The notes under the pieces: generated by a model | The model's database searches: none | The model's input: only the letters and a program-made list of their open reading frames with translations | What the model was told of the DNA's origin: nothing | Assembly: GCF_014237875.1 (NCBI RefSeq) | Contig: NZ_JACJVJ010000003.1 | Coordinates: 124,001 to 188,000 of the forward strand | Direction: 5' to 3' | DNA: 64,000 bases | DNA from: Parasphingopyxis marina | GTDB taxonomy: Bacteria; Pseudomonadota; Alphaproteobacteria; Sphingomonadales; Sphingomonadaceae | Shown: positions 1-8,126 of the stretch, piece by piece | How the letters are laid out: each line of letters starts with the position of its first letter | Position numbering within the stretch: position 1 is the stretch's first letter | Program-made: the position numbers and the translations under genes

Positions 1-1023
1 TGGGAATTTTCGGACAAGCCCGAGGCACGAATGATCGTCGGCGATCCGATTGTTCTCTTCCGGACATCGAAGGGCAAGATCGCTGCTCTGGAAGATCGCT
101 GCGTGCACCGGATGGCACCGCTTTCTCTCGGACGCGTCGAAGGCGATTCCATACGATGCATGTATCATGGCCTCAAATTCGATGCCGGGGGGCAATGTAC
201 GGAAATTCCCGGCCAGGACCTGATCCCCAAACAAGCGTGCGTTCGCCAATATCCGGTGGTCGAGAAAAGCAATTGGATATGGGTGTGGATGGGTGATCCG
301 GAACGCGCAGACCCTGCCCGTATCGCCGATTCCAAGGCTCTCGACGATCCCGAATGGGTGCTGAAGACGGGCCAGCTCGAATATGACGCCAATTACGAAC
401 TGATCAACGACAACCTGCTGGATTTGACCCATCTGGCTTACGTCCATGCCAACAGCTTCGGTGCCGACGAGGCCTGGTCGCTCAATCGTCCGAATCTCGA
501 AGTCCTGCCGGACGGAGTTCGCTCATCGCGCTGGATCCGGAACACACCGCCGACGCCGCCGCTCGGTGAAGCCGCCGAGCATGAAAAAGTCGATATTTGG
601 ACAAGCTACGATTTCATATTGCCGGGGGTTTTCCTGCTTTACACCGCAATCTTCGAGAAAGGCACGGCGGAGGCCTGCCATGATGAAGAACCGGACCCGA
701 ATCGCCGCGTGCTGTTCTCCAATTTCACGAGCCAGGCCGTGACCGCCGTCTCCGAACGGAAGACCCGATATTATTATAGCTGGGGGCCTCATTCGAGCCA
801 AGGCGACGCGGAGATGGCCCAGGCCATGATCGACGTGGCCCGCCAGGCCTTCAACGAAGACAAGGTCATGATAGAAGCTCAGCAGAAGGTGATCGATACG
901 AATACCGATGTGAGACCGATGCCGACATCTGCCGACAAGTCGATCACGATTTTTCAGCGCCTCATGAGGAAGCAAGACGAGCCTCAGGACGCCGAGGGCG
1001 ACCTTGAAAGCGCGGCTTCCTAG
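1..1023 (+). CDS. Rieske [2Fe-2S] aromatic ring-hydroxylating oxygenase, 5'-truncated by window edge
   Basis: The reading frame is open to base 1, so the true start lies outside the window; about 340 C-terminal codons are visible. A Rieske motif CxH...CxxH lies near the visible N-terminus (CVH then CMYHG), and a mononuclear-iron motif of the DxxHxxxxH type follows (DLTHLAYVH, codons at 421-447). This layout fits the VanA/phenoxybenzoate-dioxygenase branch, which uses a separate reductase for hydroxylation or O-demethylation of aromatic or alicyclic acids. No reductase or ferredoxin gene is visible nearby. The stop codon overlaps the GTG start of the MarR gene by one base, so the two are probably co-transcribed. 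The family is secure; the substrate is unknown. Confidence 0.88.
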   Translation, partial: WEFSDKPEARMIVGDPIVLFRTSKGKIAALEDRCVHRMAPLSLGRVEGDSIRCMYHGLKFDAGGQCTEIPGQDLIPKQACVRQYPVVEKSNWIWVWMGDPERADPARIADSKALDDPEWVLKTGQLEYDANYELINDNLLDLTHLAYVHANSFGADEAWSLNRPNLEVLPDGVRSSRWIRNTPPTPPLGEAAEHEKVDIWTSYDFILPGVFLLYTAIFEKGTAEACHDEEPDPNRRVLFSNFTSQAVTAVSERKTRYYYSWGPHSSQGDAEMAQAMIDVARQAFNEDKVMIEAQQKVIDTNTDVRPMPTSADKSITIFQRLMRKQDEPQDAEGDLESAAS

Positions 1024-1523
1024 TGGCGGAAAGCCTGACAGAAGACCCGCCGACCCATGGCGACCGCATTGGCATCCTCAGCCGCCAGAGCGAAGTTCTT
1101 GCGGAACTTCAAGCGATCGTCGGGTTTCAGGTCAGCTTGGCGCACAATATGATCCGGCGGGATTTCGACAGGAACTGTTCGGAACTTGGATTGACGCAGA
1201 AGCAGATTGCGATCCTGTGGGTCGTCGAGCATTGCCCAAATACCGTTCAGACCGATCTTGTTGAGATGTTTCAATCTGACCGCTCAACCATTTCGAATCT
1301 GGTGCGGCGGTTGAAGAGCGCCGGCCATGTCGATTTTCGAGACAGCCGAGACGACGGGCGCGTCGTGCCGCTGAAAATCACCAGTGCCGGGGCATCGAAA
1401 CTTCGCGAAGCCAAGAAGTTGATCGAAGCGCATGAAGGCCGGGTTGCGTATCATTTGGCGCCGGCGGACAAAGACGTACTGGTTCGGGCGCTCGGGCGTA
1501 TTCATCGATTGAGAGCGAGTTAG
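1023..1523 (+). CDS. MarR-family transcriptional regulator
   Basis: A 166-residue winged-helix protein of normal MarR length. The central part (LGLTQKQIAILWVVE, then DRSTISNLVRRL) is the recognition helix-turn-helix. The following DSRDDGRVVPLKITSAG is the beta-hairpin wing, with the conserved D-R-D-x-R type pattern. The chosen start is GTG, whose G is the last base of the upstream Rieske stop codon. MarR proteins usually bind palindromic operators and release them on binding phenolic or CoA-thioester ligands. Being translationally coupled to an oxygenase, it probably controls that gene or the facing CoA-ligase operon. The effector is unknown. Confidence 0.88.
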   Translation: MAESLTEDPPTHGDRIGILSRQSEVLAELQAIVGFQVSLAHNMIRRDFDRNCSELGLTQKQIAILWVVEHCPNTVQTDLVEMFQSDRSTISNLVRRLKSAGHVDFRDSRDDGRVVPLKITSAGASKLREAKKLIEAHEGRVAYHLAPADKDVLVRALGRIHRLRAS

Positions 1524-1786
1524 GCGGGCGGTTATCGGGTTTCATCCCGGTTTGCCAAATTTCAGGATTCCGGTGAGGGCGACGCCCTATTGGGATACGT
1601 TGGTTGCGGCATAAACCGTCCATCGGCGAGATTTACCAACTAGTCGAATAGCGGCCGTCGAGGCGCGGCGTCTTACGCTCTCCTGCGTGTCAGGCCTGCT
1701 GTGTTCCTGCAACAGTCGAGACGGATTCCGTCCTTTTCCCGTCCCGGGCGTAGCTGCGAATCGAAGTCTTCGGTTAAGATGGCGTT

Positions 1787-1960
1787 ATGACCGTCCGCTG
1801 CCTCTTCAAACGACACAAACCCTCGCAAGGATCCATCAGGAAGCGCGACGATATCTATGTCGCGCTTTGCGATACATGTACGCAACCGCTTGAACTGACT
1901 GAGAGCGGTCGTTGGAGGGAAGCACGGCCGTTGATGGATGAGTATCGCGAACCGGCCTGA
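1787..1960 (+). CDS. small Cys-containing hypothetical protein (57 aa)
   Basis: ATG at 1787 opens a 57-codon frame ending TGA at 1960. The product begins MTVRCLFKRHKPS and later has CDTC followed by QPLELTESGRWRE. One early Cys, a His in RHKPS and a CxxC pair resemble a small zinc-binding ribbon, and the ending is acidic and hydrophilic with no membrane segment. I recall similar short proteins as common in sphingomonads but cannot verify this here. No strong Shine-Dalgarno is seen (a weak AAGATGG precedes it). It is the only convincing gene in the gap between 1524 and 2526. Function unknown. Confidence 0.5.
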   Translation: MTVRCLFKRHKPSQGSIRKRDDIYVALCDTCTQPLELTESGRWREARPLMDEYREPA

Positions 1961-2526
1961 TTTCGAAGCCGTTCGTCATCGGCACGGTGATGCAAGCCGC
2001 CTCCGCGCGTCGACGAGGCGTATCCAAAAAAGGGACGCGCAATCACGCCCTCTTGATCGCCAAGTCGAGCTGGCAGAGATCAGTTGAAAAAGTGATGCTC
2101 CGCCGAGTCTATAGCGAACGGGTCTCCAGCTGAACGGCGCGGACTTGTGCGTATCCTCGGCGAAAGCTTCGCCTAGTTCTATGATTGCTATTCGCTGTCT
2201 TCGTGACCGACGCCATGCGTAGATGAACAATGAGCCATTTCGGGCAGTGGTGGGGGCCGGTTCGGTAGGAGTTGCGGGCACCGACAAAAAAGAGGCCCGC
2301 CCGGAGACGGGCGGACCCCACTGGAGAGAACGCCGAATAACGGCGGTTTCCGGCATGCCATGCGCGATCGGCGGATTGGCGGGCCGTTTCGAACCTTCTG
2401 GCGAAGGATCTCTGCACCGTTTCTTCGACGATCGGAATTAGGTGAGGCTTCGCTCAGATCATACTCGTCTTGCTTCTGTTCCCCTCACAACATTGGTCGA
2501 AGGAATCGGAGGCCAGCGCGGCGAAT
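1961..2526. other. gene-poor intergenic stretch
   Basis: About 566 bases with no convincing gene. Short frames exist on both strands but look like random GC-rich translations, rich in Arg, Ser and Pro and without motifs. The only structured element is the terminator-like hairpin near 2294-2317. Base composition is slightly less biased than in the flanking genes, which fits decayed or non-coding sequence. Confidence 0.55.
2284..2317 (-). terminator. Rho-independent terminator of the leftward ligase-crotonase-SDR operon
   Basis: A 7-bp perfect GC stem (CCGCCCG / CGGGCGG, 2297-2303 with 2308-2314) closes a GAGA tetraloop; one mismatch then two more GC pairs extend it. On the plus strand it is preceded by AAAAAAGAGG, so on the minus strand the hairpin is followed by a U-run. 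That is the right orientation to end transcripts from the SDR stop at 2527, about 210 bases upstream. Confidence 0.75.
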
Positions 2527-3303
2527 TCAGCGGCCGGAGTCGAAGGCGGAAAGCAGCCTGTCCGCGCGTTGGGCCGCCGCACTACGCCATTCGGGATGGG
2601 TCGGCGCGAAGAGGCATTTTCGTTCGACGGCATCGAGGATGATCCGCGCGGCGTCGTCCGCGGTGATGACGCGCATGAGCTCGGGGGCGAAGGCCGGCGC
2701 CACATCGCCCCCCTCATTCTGGATGGCGGTCGCGATCCAGCCAGGGCAGGCCACGGTCACGTCGACGCCTGCCGGCGCGAGTTCGGCGGCGAGCACCTCG
2801 CTGAGGCCGACCACGGCATATTTGCTGGCAACGTAGATGCCGAACCCGTCGAGCGGAACGAGGCCCGCCATGGAAGCGACGTTGACGACATGGCCCCGGC
2901 CCGCCGCGATCATGCGTGGAACGAAGGCCGCAATCCCGTTGGCGACACCGATCAGGTTCACATCGATTATCCGTTGCCAGTCCTCGGTCGAGCAGTCGGC
3001 CAGCGGCTTGTGGATCACGACGCCGGCGTTGTTGAAAAGATAATCGCAGTCGTCGAAGCGTTCGAAGCACGCGTCCGCCATCGCCTCCATCGCGCTGCGG
3101 CTGGCGACATCGGCGGGGACGGCCAGGAGTTCAGCGCCTTGTCCGGCGAGATCGCCAGCGACTCTCTCCAGATTCGCTTCGTCGATATCCGCCAGCACGG
3201 TTCGGCCTCCGAGACCGACACAATGGCGGGCGATCGCTTCCCCCAATCCCGAACCCGCACCGGTGACGACGGCGGTCTTGCCGGCCAGATCGAGCATCGT
3301 CAC
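2527..3303 (-). CDS. short-chain dehydrogenase/reductase (SDR)
   Basis: A 258-residue classical SDR. The cofactor loop TGAGSGLG is at about 14-21, an acidic stretch ADID near 38-41 suggests NAD(H), NNAG is at 91-94, and the catalytic residues are Ser144, Tyr157 and Lys161 (YVASK). It probably oxidises a secondary alcohol or hydroxyacyl-CoA. The listed start is GTG at 3303; an in-frame ATG at 3297 is equally plausible and no ribosome site decides between them. It follows the crotonase gene after one base and is the last gene of a three-gene leftward operon ending at the terminator near 2300. Substrate unknown. Confidence 0.88.
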   Translation of the reverse strand: MTMLDLAGKTAVVTGAGSGLGEAIARHCVGLGGRTVLADIDEANLERVAGDLAGQGAELLAVPADVASRSAMEAMADACFERFDDCDYLFNNAGVVIHKPLADCSTEDWQRIIDVNLIGVANGIAAFVPRMIAAGRGHVVNVASMAGLVPLDGFGIYVASKYAVVGLSEVLAAELAPAGVDVTVACPGWIATAIQNEGGDVAPAFAPELMRVITADDAARIILDAVERKCLFAPTHPEWRSAAAQRADRLLSAFDSGR

Positions 3304-3304
3304 G

Positions 3305-4099
3305 TCAGCGACCGACGAAGGCGGGCTTCGTGCGATTGCGGAAGGCGTCGACGGCGATCTTGTGATCTTCGGTCAGCATGGTGAGATTCTCGTAGCCGGC
3401 CGCCCGATCGATGATCGCGTTCGCCGTTACCTTGAGACCGGCGTTGATCGACGCCTTGGTCCACTTAATGGCCTGGGTCGCGCCGCTCGCCATCCGGTTC
3501 GCCATGGCCGCGACGACCTCGTCGATCTCCTCGATCGGGACGGAGGCGGTGATCAATCCGATCTCGGCCGCTTCGGCGCCGAAGATCGGATCGCCGGTGA
3601 GCAGATATTTGCGCGCCCGGGCGTAACCGATGAGTTGCGGCCAGATCACCGCGCCGCCGTCGCCAGCGACCAGCGCAACCGCGACGTGCGGATCGGCGAA
3701 ACGTGCCTCGGGCGTCGCGTAGACGAAGTCGCAGAACAGGGCGAGCGAACAGCCCAGTCCGACGGCCGGTCCGACGACCCGGGCGATGATCGGCTTTTCG
3801 AGATCGAGCATCGCGTTCTGGATCCGACGATCGTTCTCGATGCTCGCTACGGTCGCCGCCATGTCTCCATGGAGCGAGGTGAGCCAGTCGATATCGCCGC
3901 CCGCGCTGAAGGCGTCCCCTGCACCGGTCAGAATGACAACCGACACCTCGGGATCGCGGTCGACATCGAGGAAGATGCGGGAAAATTCGTCATGAACCTG
4001 CGGATTCACGGCGTTTTTCACTTCGGGCCGGTCGATGGTGATCGTCAGGATCGAACCGTTCTTTTCGATCTTCAGGGCTTCATAGCCGTCATAGTTCAT
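3305..4099 (-). CDS. enoyl-CoA hydratase/isomerase (crotonase) family protein
   Basis: 264 residues with the crotonase fold. It begins with IDRPEVKNAV, has the CoA-binding/oxyanion loop AFSAGGDID, and the second oxyanion segment GPAVGLGCSLAL. By eye, the two glutamates of canonical hydratases are absent: the position in the PE pair reads PH (DPHVAVALV), and the second position falls in ARKYLLTGD where Lys replaces Glu. It may therefore be an isomerase, hydrolase, decarboxylase or C-C lyase rather than a hydratase. Its ATG overlaps the ligase stop in an ATGA junction, so translation is coupled to the CoA ligase. Confidence 0.87.
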   Translation of the reverse strand: MNYDGYEALKIEKNGSILTITIDRPEVKNAVNPQVHDEFSRIFLDVDRDPEVSVVILTGAGDAFSAGGDIDWLTSLHGDMAATVASIENDRRIQNAMLDLEKPIIARVVGPAVGLGCSLALFCDFVYATPEARFADPHVAVALVAGDGGAVIWPQLIGYARARKYLLTGDPIFGAEAAEIGLITASVPIEEIDEVVAAMANRMASGATQAIKWTKASINAGLKVTANAIIDRAAGYENLTMLTEDHKIAVDAFRNRTKPAFVGR

Positions 4100-5727
4100 G
4101 TTTCTGCTCCGTTGGGCTGGTCGGTGGGAAGGCCAAATTGCTCGGCCATCAGCGGCAGCAATTCGTGTTTAATGATCTTGCCGGAAGCGGTCGTCGGCAT
4201 GGCGTCGACAAAGGCGATGTAGCGCGGAACCTTCCAGCGCGAGACACGCTTGCGGCACCATTCCAGGATCGTGTTCGCGTCTTCGTGGTCGGGGGAGGCG
4301 GGGCGCAGAACCGCGCACAGTTCCTCGCCATATTTCTCGTCGGGCAGGCCGATCACGGCGGCTTCGGCGATGTCCGGATGTTCGATAAGATAGGCTTCGA
4401 TCTCAGCGGGATAAAGATTTTCGCCGCCGCGGATGATCATGTCCTTCAGCCTGCCGACGATGGTCACATAGCCGTCCCCGTCCATCGTCGCGATATCGCC
4501 GGTCCTCAGCCAGCCCTCGGCGTCGAATGCCTCGCGGGTCGCTTGGGGATCGCCATAGCCGATCATCTTTCCGGGACCGTCTGCGCAAAGCTCTCCGGGA
4601 ACGCCGCAAGGCTGGATCCGCCCTTCGGCGTCGACCACTTTCAGGCTGACCCCAGGCAGGGCGAGGCCGCTGGTGCCGGTCTTTTTCGACGCATCGTCGC
4701 CGGGGCGCACGCTGGCGCTGACGCCGCAGCTCTCGGTCTGACCGTAGCCATTGAGCATTTCCACGCCGAACGTGTCTTCGCATTGGCGCAGGAAGGGGGA
4801 AGGGACGGCCGCTCCGCCGACGACGATACGCTTGAGCGCAGACAGATCGCGCGTGCCGAGCGAATCGTCCTCCATCATCGCGGTCAGCATGGAAGGGACA
4901 CCGATAAAGCCGGTGCAACGTTCCTGTTCCAGGATATCGAGCGCCTCGCCCGCGCGGAATATGTGGATGGGCAGCGTTGTCGTACCGACGATGAGCGAAC
5001 CCGGCGTCGAATTGCCCGATCCGCCGACATGGAACATCGGGAAGCCGTGGCAGACCCGATCGCCCGGCCCGAAGTCCCAACGGCGATAGGTGCGCGCCGA
5101 AATCGTCGCGATCGCACCGTGAGGCAGCCAGGCCGCCTTGGGAACGCCGGTCGTGCCCGACGTATACTGGATCATGAAAAGATCGTGAGGCGCCACCGCG
5201 GGAAGCTGCGCGTCCGAAGCCGCTCCGGAAAGCAGCCGGTCGAGATCGATGGTGAGGTCGTATATGTTGCGAAGAGACGGCGTGTCGCCGCGCACAGCGT
5301 CTATCGTCGTCGCCATGGAAACACCGCCGACCGAGACTGCATGGAAAATGGTCGTCACGTCCGAGGCGTTGAGCGCATAGGTCAGCTCGGATTCGCGATA
5401 GAGCGGGTTAATCGCGACGATGACCATTCCCGCCTTGGCGATCGCATATTCGAGCAGGATCCAATTGGGATGATTGGGCGCCCAGATCGCGATCCTGTCT
5501 CCAGGCGAATGGCCGAGATCGAGCAACGCCCGCGCGAGCCGCGTCGAGAGGGCGTCGAGTTCGGCGAAAGTCCAGCGGACCTCGTCGATATTCTGCTGGC
5601 AAGCGAAGACGGCGGCTTCGACATCCGGCCATAGCCGCGCCGAGCGGGATACGGCTTCGCCGATTGCGATATCGTCGCAGTCGGGATCGCCGTCGGTACC
5701 GATCCACAAGGACTGGTCAAGTCCCAA
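4096..5727 (-). CDS. AMP-forming acyl-CoA synthetase/ligase (class I adenylate-forming)
   Basis: 543 residues, normal for FadD/4-coumarate-CoA-ligase-type enzymes. The phosphate loop YTSGTTGVPK lies near residue 190, the adenine-site segment NGYGQTESCG near 325, the GYGDPQATREAF / RTGDIA hinge region near 395-415, and the late catalytic Lys motif TASGKIIKHEL near 525. It converts a carboxylic acid to the acyl-CoA via an acyl-adenylate. First gene of the leftward operon. The start is TTG, preceded by an ideal AGGAGG (5733-5738) at 5-base spacing; an out-of-frame ATG between them opens only a four-codon frame. It is probably the entry enzyme for one acid intermediate of the cluster. Confidence 0.9.
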   Translation of the reverse strand: MGLDQSLWIGTDGDPDCDDIAIGEAVSRSARLWPDVEAAVFACQQNIDEVRWTFAELDALSTRLARALLDLGHSPGDRIAIWAPNHPNWILLEYAIAKAGMVIVAINPLYRESELTYALNASDVTTIFHAVSVGGVSMATTIDAVRGDTPSLRNIYDLTIDLDRLLSGAASDAQLPAVAPHDLFMIQYTSGTTGVPKAAWLPHGAIATISARTYRRWDFGPGDRVCHGFPMFHVGGSGNSTPGSLIVGTTTLPIHIFRAGEALDILEQERCTGFIGVPSMLTAMMEDDSLGTRDLSALKRIVVGGAAVPSPFLRQCEDTFGVEMLNGYGQTESCGVSASVRPGDDASKKTGTSGLALPGVSLKVVDAEGRIQPCGVPGELCADGPGKMIGYGDPQATREAFDAEGWLRTGDIATMDGDGYVTIVGRLKDMIIRGGENLYPAEIEAYLIEHPDIAEAAVIGLPDEKYGEELCAVLRPASPDHEDANTILEWCRKRVSRWKVPRYIAFVDAMPTTASGKIIKHELLPLMAEQFGLPTDQPNGAET

Positions 5728-5732
5728 TCATG

Positions 5733-5738
5733 CCTCCT
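5733..5738 (-). promoter_or_regulatory. Shine-Dalgarno AGGAGG deciding a TTG start
   Basis: A perfect AGGAGG on the minus strand sits five bases upstream of the TTG at 5727-5725. The intervening ATG (5731-5729) is in another frame and reaches a stop after four codons. The site therefore supports TTG as the ligase start, or a tiny leader frame overlapping it. Confidence 0.6.
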
Positions 5739-5911
5739 CTTCCTCTCCGTTATCGGGGCGGAGGCCTAGTCCCAAAGCACCGTCTGCCGCTGCTCGCATA
5801 TCGCTCGCAGTCGGATCGCGTTGGGGCTGATGCGATTGCAGCCTGAAAGCCCGCGCGCCTAGATGCGGATCAGCAGAAGGGAGCGGCAATTGCGCTGCGG
5901 GAAGGGGACCG

Positions 5912-6427
5912 ATGAGCGATCTGCCGCAAAAGGTGAAGGACTGGCTCGGCAAACCGGTCATAGTCGTTGACCATGTCGTGACCGTCGAACAGGGCCTCTG
6001 GACCAATTTCTGCGTCGCCGTCAAAGACGGAAATCCGCTGTACTGGGACTATTCAGTTTCGCGTGAGGAGACCGAGACGGTCATCGCGCCGCCGACGATG
6101 CTGCCGAGCTGGGCGATCGAGCATGAATGGATGCCGGGTCGGGAGGGGCCGGCGCTGCGCACCCTGGAATTGCACTTCATGGTGAAGGACGCGCTGGGCC
6201 TGAAAAACGGTCTCGTCACCGAAGTCGAGCTGGAACTGCACGATCCGCTTCGTGCAGGAGATTCGGTCAGGGCCGAGCAAATTCTGCGGAGCGTTGGCGA
6301 GGAAAGGGAAACCAGGCTGGGCCTGGGGCGCGACTGGGAAATCGACGTCGTCTATCGCAAGCCCGATGGCAGTCTGGCCGGCGTCCAGACCCTTCATCTT
6401 CTTGGCTATGGAAAGGTCGCGGCATGA
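5912..6427 (+). CDS. MaoC-like / FAS1-type dehydratase half (non-catalytic hot-dog subunit)
   Basis: 171 residues, resembling the N-terminal hot-dog of two-domain MaoC hydratases (opening KVKDWLGKPVIVVDHVVTVEQG, with FCVAVKDGNPLYWD). The catalytic D-x4-H motif is not visible, as expected for the structural half of a double hot-dog. The next gene, coupled by ATGA, supplies a half that carries the motif, so the two likely form a heterodimeric (R)-specific enoyl-CoA hydratase like ChsH1/ChsH2 of steroid degraders. A good Shine-Dalgarno (GAAGGGG) precedes the ATG. First gene of the long rightward operon; the 184 bases upstream hold the divergent promoters. Confidence 0.83.
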   Translation: MSDLPQKVKDWLGKPVIVVDHVVTVEQGLWTNFCVAVKDGNPLYWDYSVSREETETVIAPPTMLPSWAIEHEWMPGREGPALRTLELHFMVKDALGLKNGLVTEVELELHDPLRAGDSVRAEQILRSVGEERETRLGLGRDWEIDVVYRKPDGSLAGVQTLHLLGYGKVAA

Positions 6428-6891
6428 CGGCGCCTCCCACCCCGCATATCGGAATGAGCCTGCCCAAGCTCGACATTCCGATAACGCGCAAGCTCGTCAG
6501 CATGGGCGCTGCGGCGAGCCGCGACTGGCAGCCGCAGCACCACGATCCCGACTGGGCCAGGGACGCCGGCCTGCCCGACATCATAATGAACAACTATACC
6601 CAGGCGGGACTGATCAGCCGCTTCGTTACGGACTGGAGCGGTCCGTCCGGTCGGATCGGCAGGCTGCGTTTCTCAATGCGACGGCCGGTCTGTCCCGGCG
6701 GTACTGCGAAGTTTCGCGGGATGGTGGTCGATATCTCGGCCGAGGTGGACGCCATGACCTGGGTGGAGATCGATATCGAGATTTCGCTCGACGATACGCG
6801 GGCGACGACGGCGACGGTGCGCCTGGCGCTGCCGGCGACCGCGCGGTCCCGTTCGCCCTGGCACTGCCCTGCCGTGAAGTGGAGACCGTGA
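6424..6891 (+). CDS. MaoC-like hot-dog hydratase half (catalytic subunit)
   Basis: 155 residues beginning MTAPPTPHIGMSLPKLDIPI; the start is the ATG inside the ATGA overlap with the previous gene. SRDWQPQHHDPDWA carries the Asp-x4-His hydratase motif, followed by an IIMNNYTQAGLISRFVTDW helix and a hot-dog strand pattern. Role inferred: hydration of an enoyl-CoA in complex with the upstream half. The last ~20 residues (ATARSRSPWHC...) are less typical, so the C-terminus may be divergent. An 86-base gap separates it from the acyl-CoA dehydrogenase. Confidence 0.82.
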   Translation: MTAPPTPHIGMSLPKLDIPITRKLVSMGAAASRDWQPQHHDPDWARDAGLPDIIMNNYTQAGLISRFVTDWSGPSGRIGRLRFSMRRPVCPGGTAKFRGMVVDISAEVDAMTWVEIDIEISLDDTRATTATVRLALPATARSRSPWHCPAVKWRP

Positions 6892-6986
6892 GCGCCCCGT
6901 CGAATGTGAGCGCGAACAGAGTTGAGATGGAGACGGCGCCCCGCGCACATCCCTGAAAGCACGACTGGCTAGGGAAATTGCGCGAC

Positions 6987-8126
6987 ATGGAATTGGGACT
7001 GTCCGAAGAGCAGGCGCTGTTGCAGGAGACCTTGCGCCAGCTTTGCGAGGATCGGTTCCCGCTTGAGGCATTGCGCAGAACCGAGGCCGAGGAAGACGGC
7101 TTCCCGCGCGAGTTCTGGGACACTCTGTGCGAGCTGGGCGTGCCGGGCATCGCCATCGCCGAACGGTTCGGTGGCCTCGGAATGGGGCTTCTCGAATGTG
7201 CCCTGGTCCACGAGCAACTCGGCAGATTCCTGGTGCCGACCCCGCATTTCGTAAGTTCGATCCTCGCTGCTGAAGTGATCGCGCGTTCGGGCGAGGAGTC
7301 CTGGTTGTCGTTATGGTTGCCGGGAATAGCCGATGGCAGCCATATCATGACCGTGGCCACGCTCGAGTCCGGTGTCGGCCACGACCTGTCGGCCATGGGT
7401 GCCGAACTGACGCCTCTGGACGAAGGGGCACGGCTTTCTGGAACGAAGCACTTCGTGCCGTTTGCCAGTGTCGCGGACGATCTGCTCGTTCTCGCGCGCA
7501 ACCCGAAAACCGGTGCGGTAACCGCGGCGATAGTACCCCGGGAGGCCGAGGGCGTGTCCATCCGCAGACAGGAAAGTCTCGCGACGGAGCCCTGTTTTGA
7601 AATTGCATTCGATGATGTCGTTGTTGGCGCGGACCGAATTCTGTCAGGGGACGCCGATATCGGGGCCGCTTGGCATGGCGCAATGTGTACCGGGCTCGTC
7701 GTCCTCGCGGCGCAGGCCGTCGGCGCTGCCCAGCACATCCACGAAATCAGCACCGCCTATGCGAAAGAGCGGGAGGCGTTCGGCCGTCCCATCGGCGGTT
7801 TTCAGGCGATCGCCCATTATCTCGCCGATGCGATCGTCGAGATCGAGGGATGCCGCACGCTGGTCTATCAGGCGGCTTGGCGGCGGGACAACGGCCGCGC
7901 CTATCAATCCGCGGCGGCCATCGCGAAGCTGCAGGCCTGCGCGATGTTCCGCCGCGTTTCGGCGCTCGGTATCCAGGTCCATGGCGGGCTGGGGTACACG
8001 ATCGAAGCCGATCCCCAGCTCTTCTTCCGTCGCGCCAAACAGTGGCAGTTGCTCAACTGGGATGATGCGTTTCTGGAAGAGGAGATCGCCCGTCTGACGA
8101 TCGACGAGGAGCCGGAGCGTGTTTGA
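6987..8126 (+). CDS. acyl-CoA dehydrogenase, probable non-catalytic/small-subunit type
   Basis: About 379 residues with the acyl-CoA dehydrogenase fold: an N-terminal helical domain (LSEEQALLQETLRQL), a reduced beta domain, and the C-terminal FAD-contact helix EREAFGRPIGGFQAIAHYLAD. The C-terminal IQVHGGLGYTIEADPQLFFRRAKQ is typical of subunits of heteromeric FadE enzymes in steroid catabolism. I see no Glu at either usual catalytic site (helix G reads AWHGAMCTGLV; no YEGT-type motif). It probably pairs with another dehydrogenase. AGGGAAA at 6971-6977 sits nine bases before ATG 6987 and abuts an in-frame TTG at 6978, favouring the ATG. Confidence 0.85.
   Translation: MELGLSEEQALLQETLRQLCEDRFPLEALRRTEAEEDGFPREFWDTLCELGVPGIAIAERFGGLGMGLLECALVHEQLGRFLVPTPHFVSSILAAEVIARSGEESWLSLWLPGIADGSHIMTVATLESGVGHDLSAMGAELTPLDEGARLSGTKHFVPFASVADDLLVLARNPKTGAVTAAIVPREAEGVSIRRQESLATEPCFEIAFDDVVVGADRILSGDADIGAAWHGAMCTGLVVLAAQAVGAAQHIHEISTAYAKEREAFGRPIGGFQAIAHYLADAIVEIEGCRTLVYQAAWRRDNGRAYQSAAAIAKLQACAMFRRVSALGIQVHGGLGYTIEADPQLFFRRAKQWQLLNWDDAFLEEEIARLTIDEEPERV

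Noticed and set aside
4138-5634. 498-codon plus-strand frame opposite the CoA ligase
   Set aside because: The ligase has all adenylation motifs on the minus strand; the opposite frame has none.
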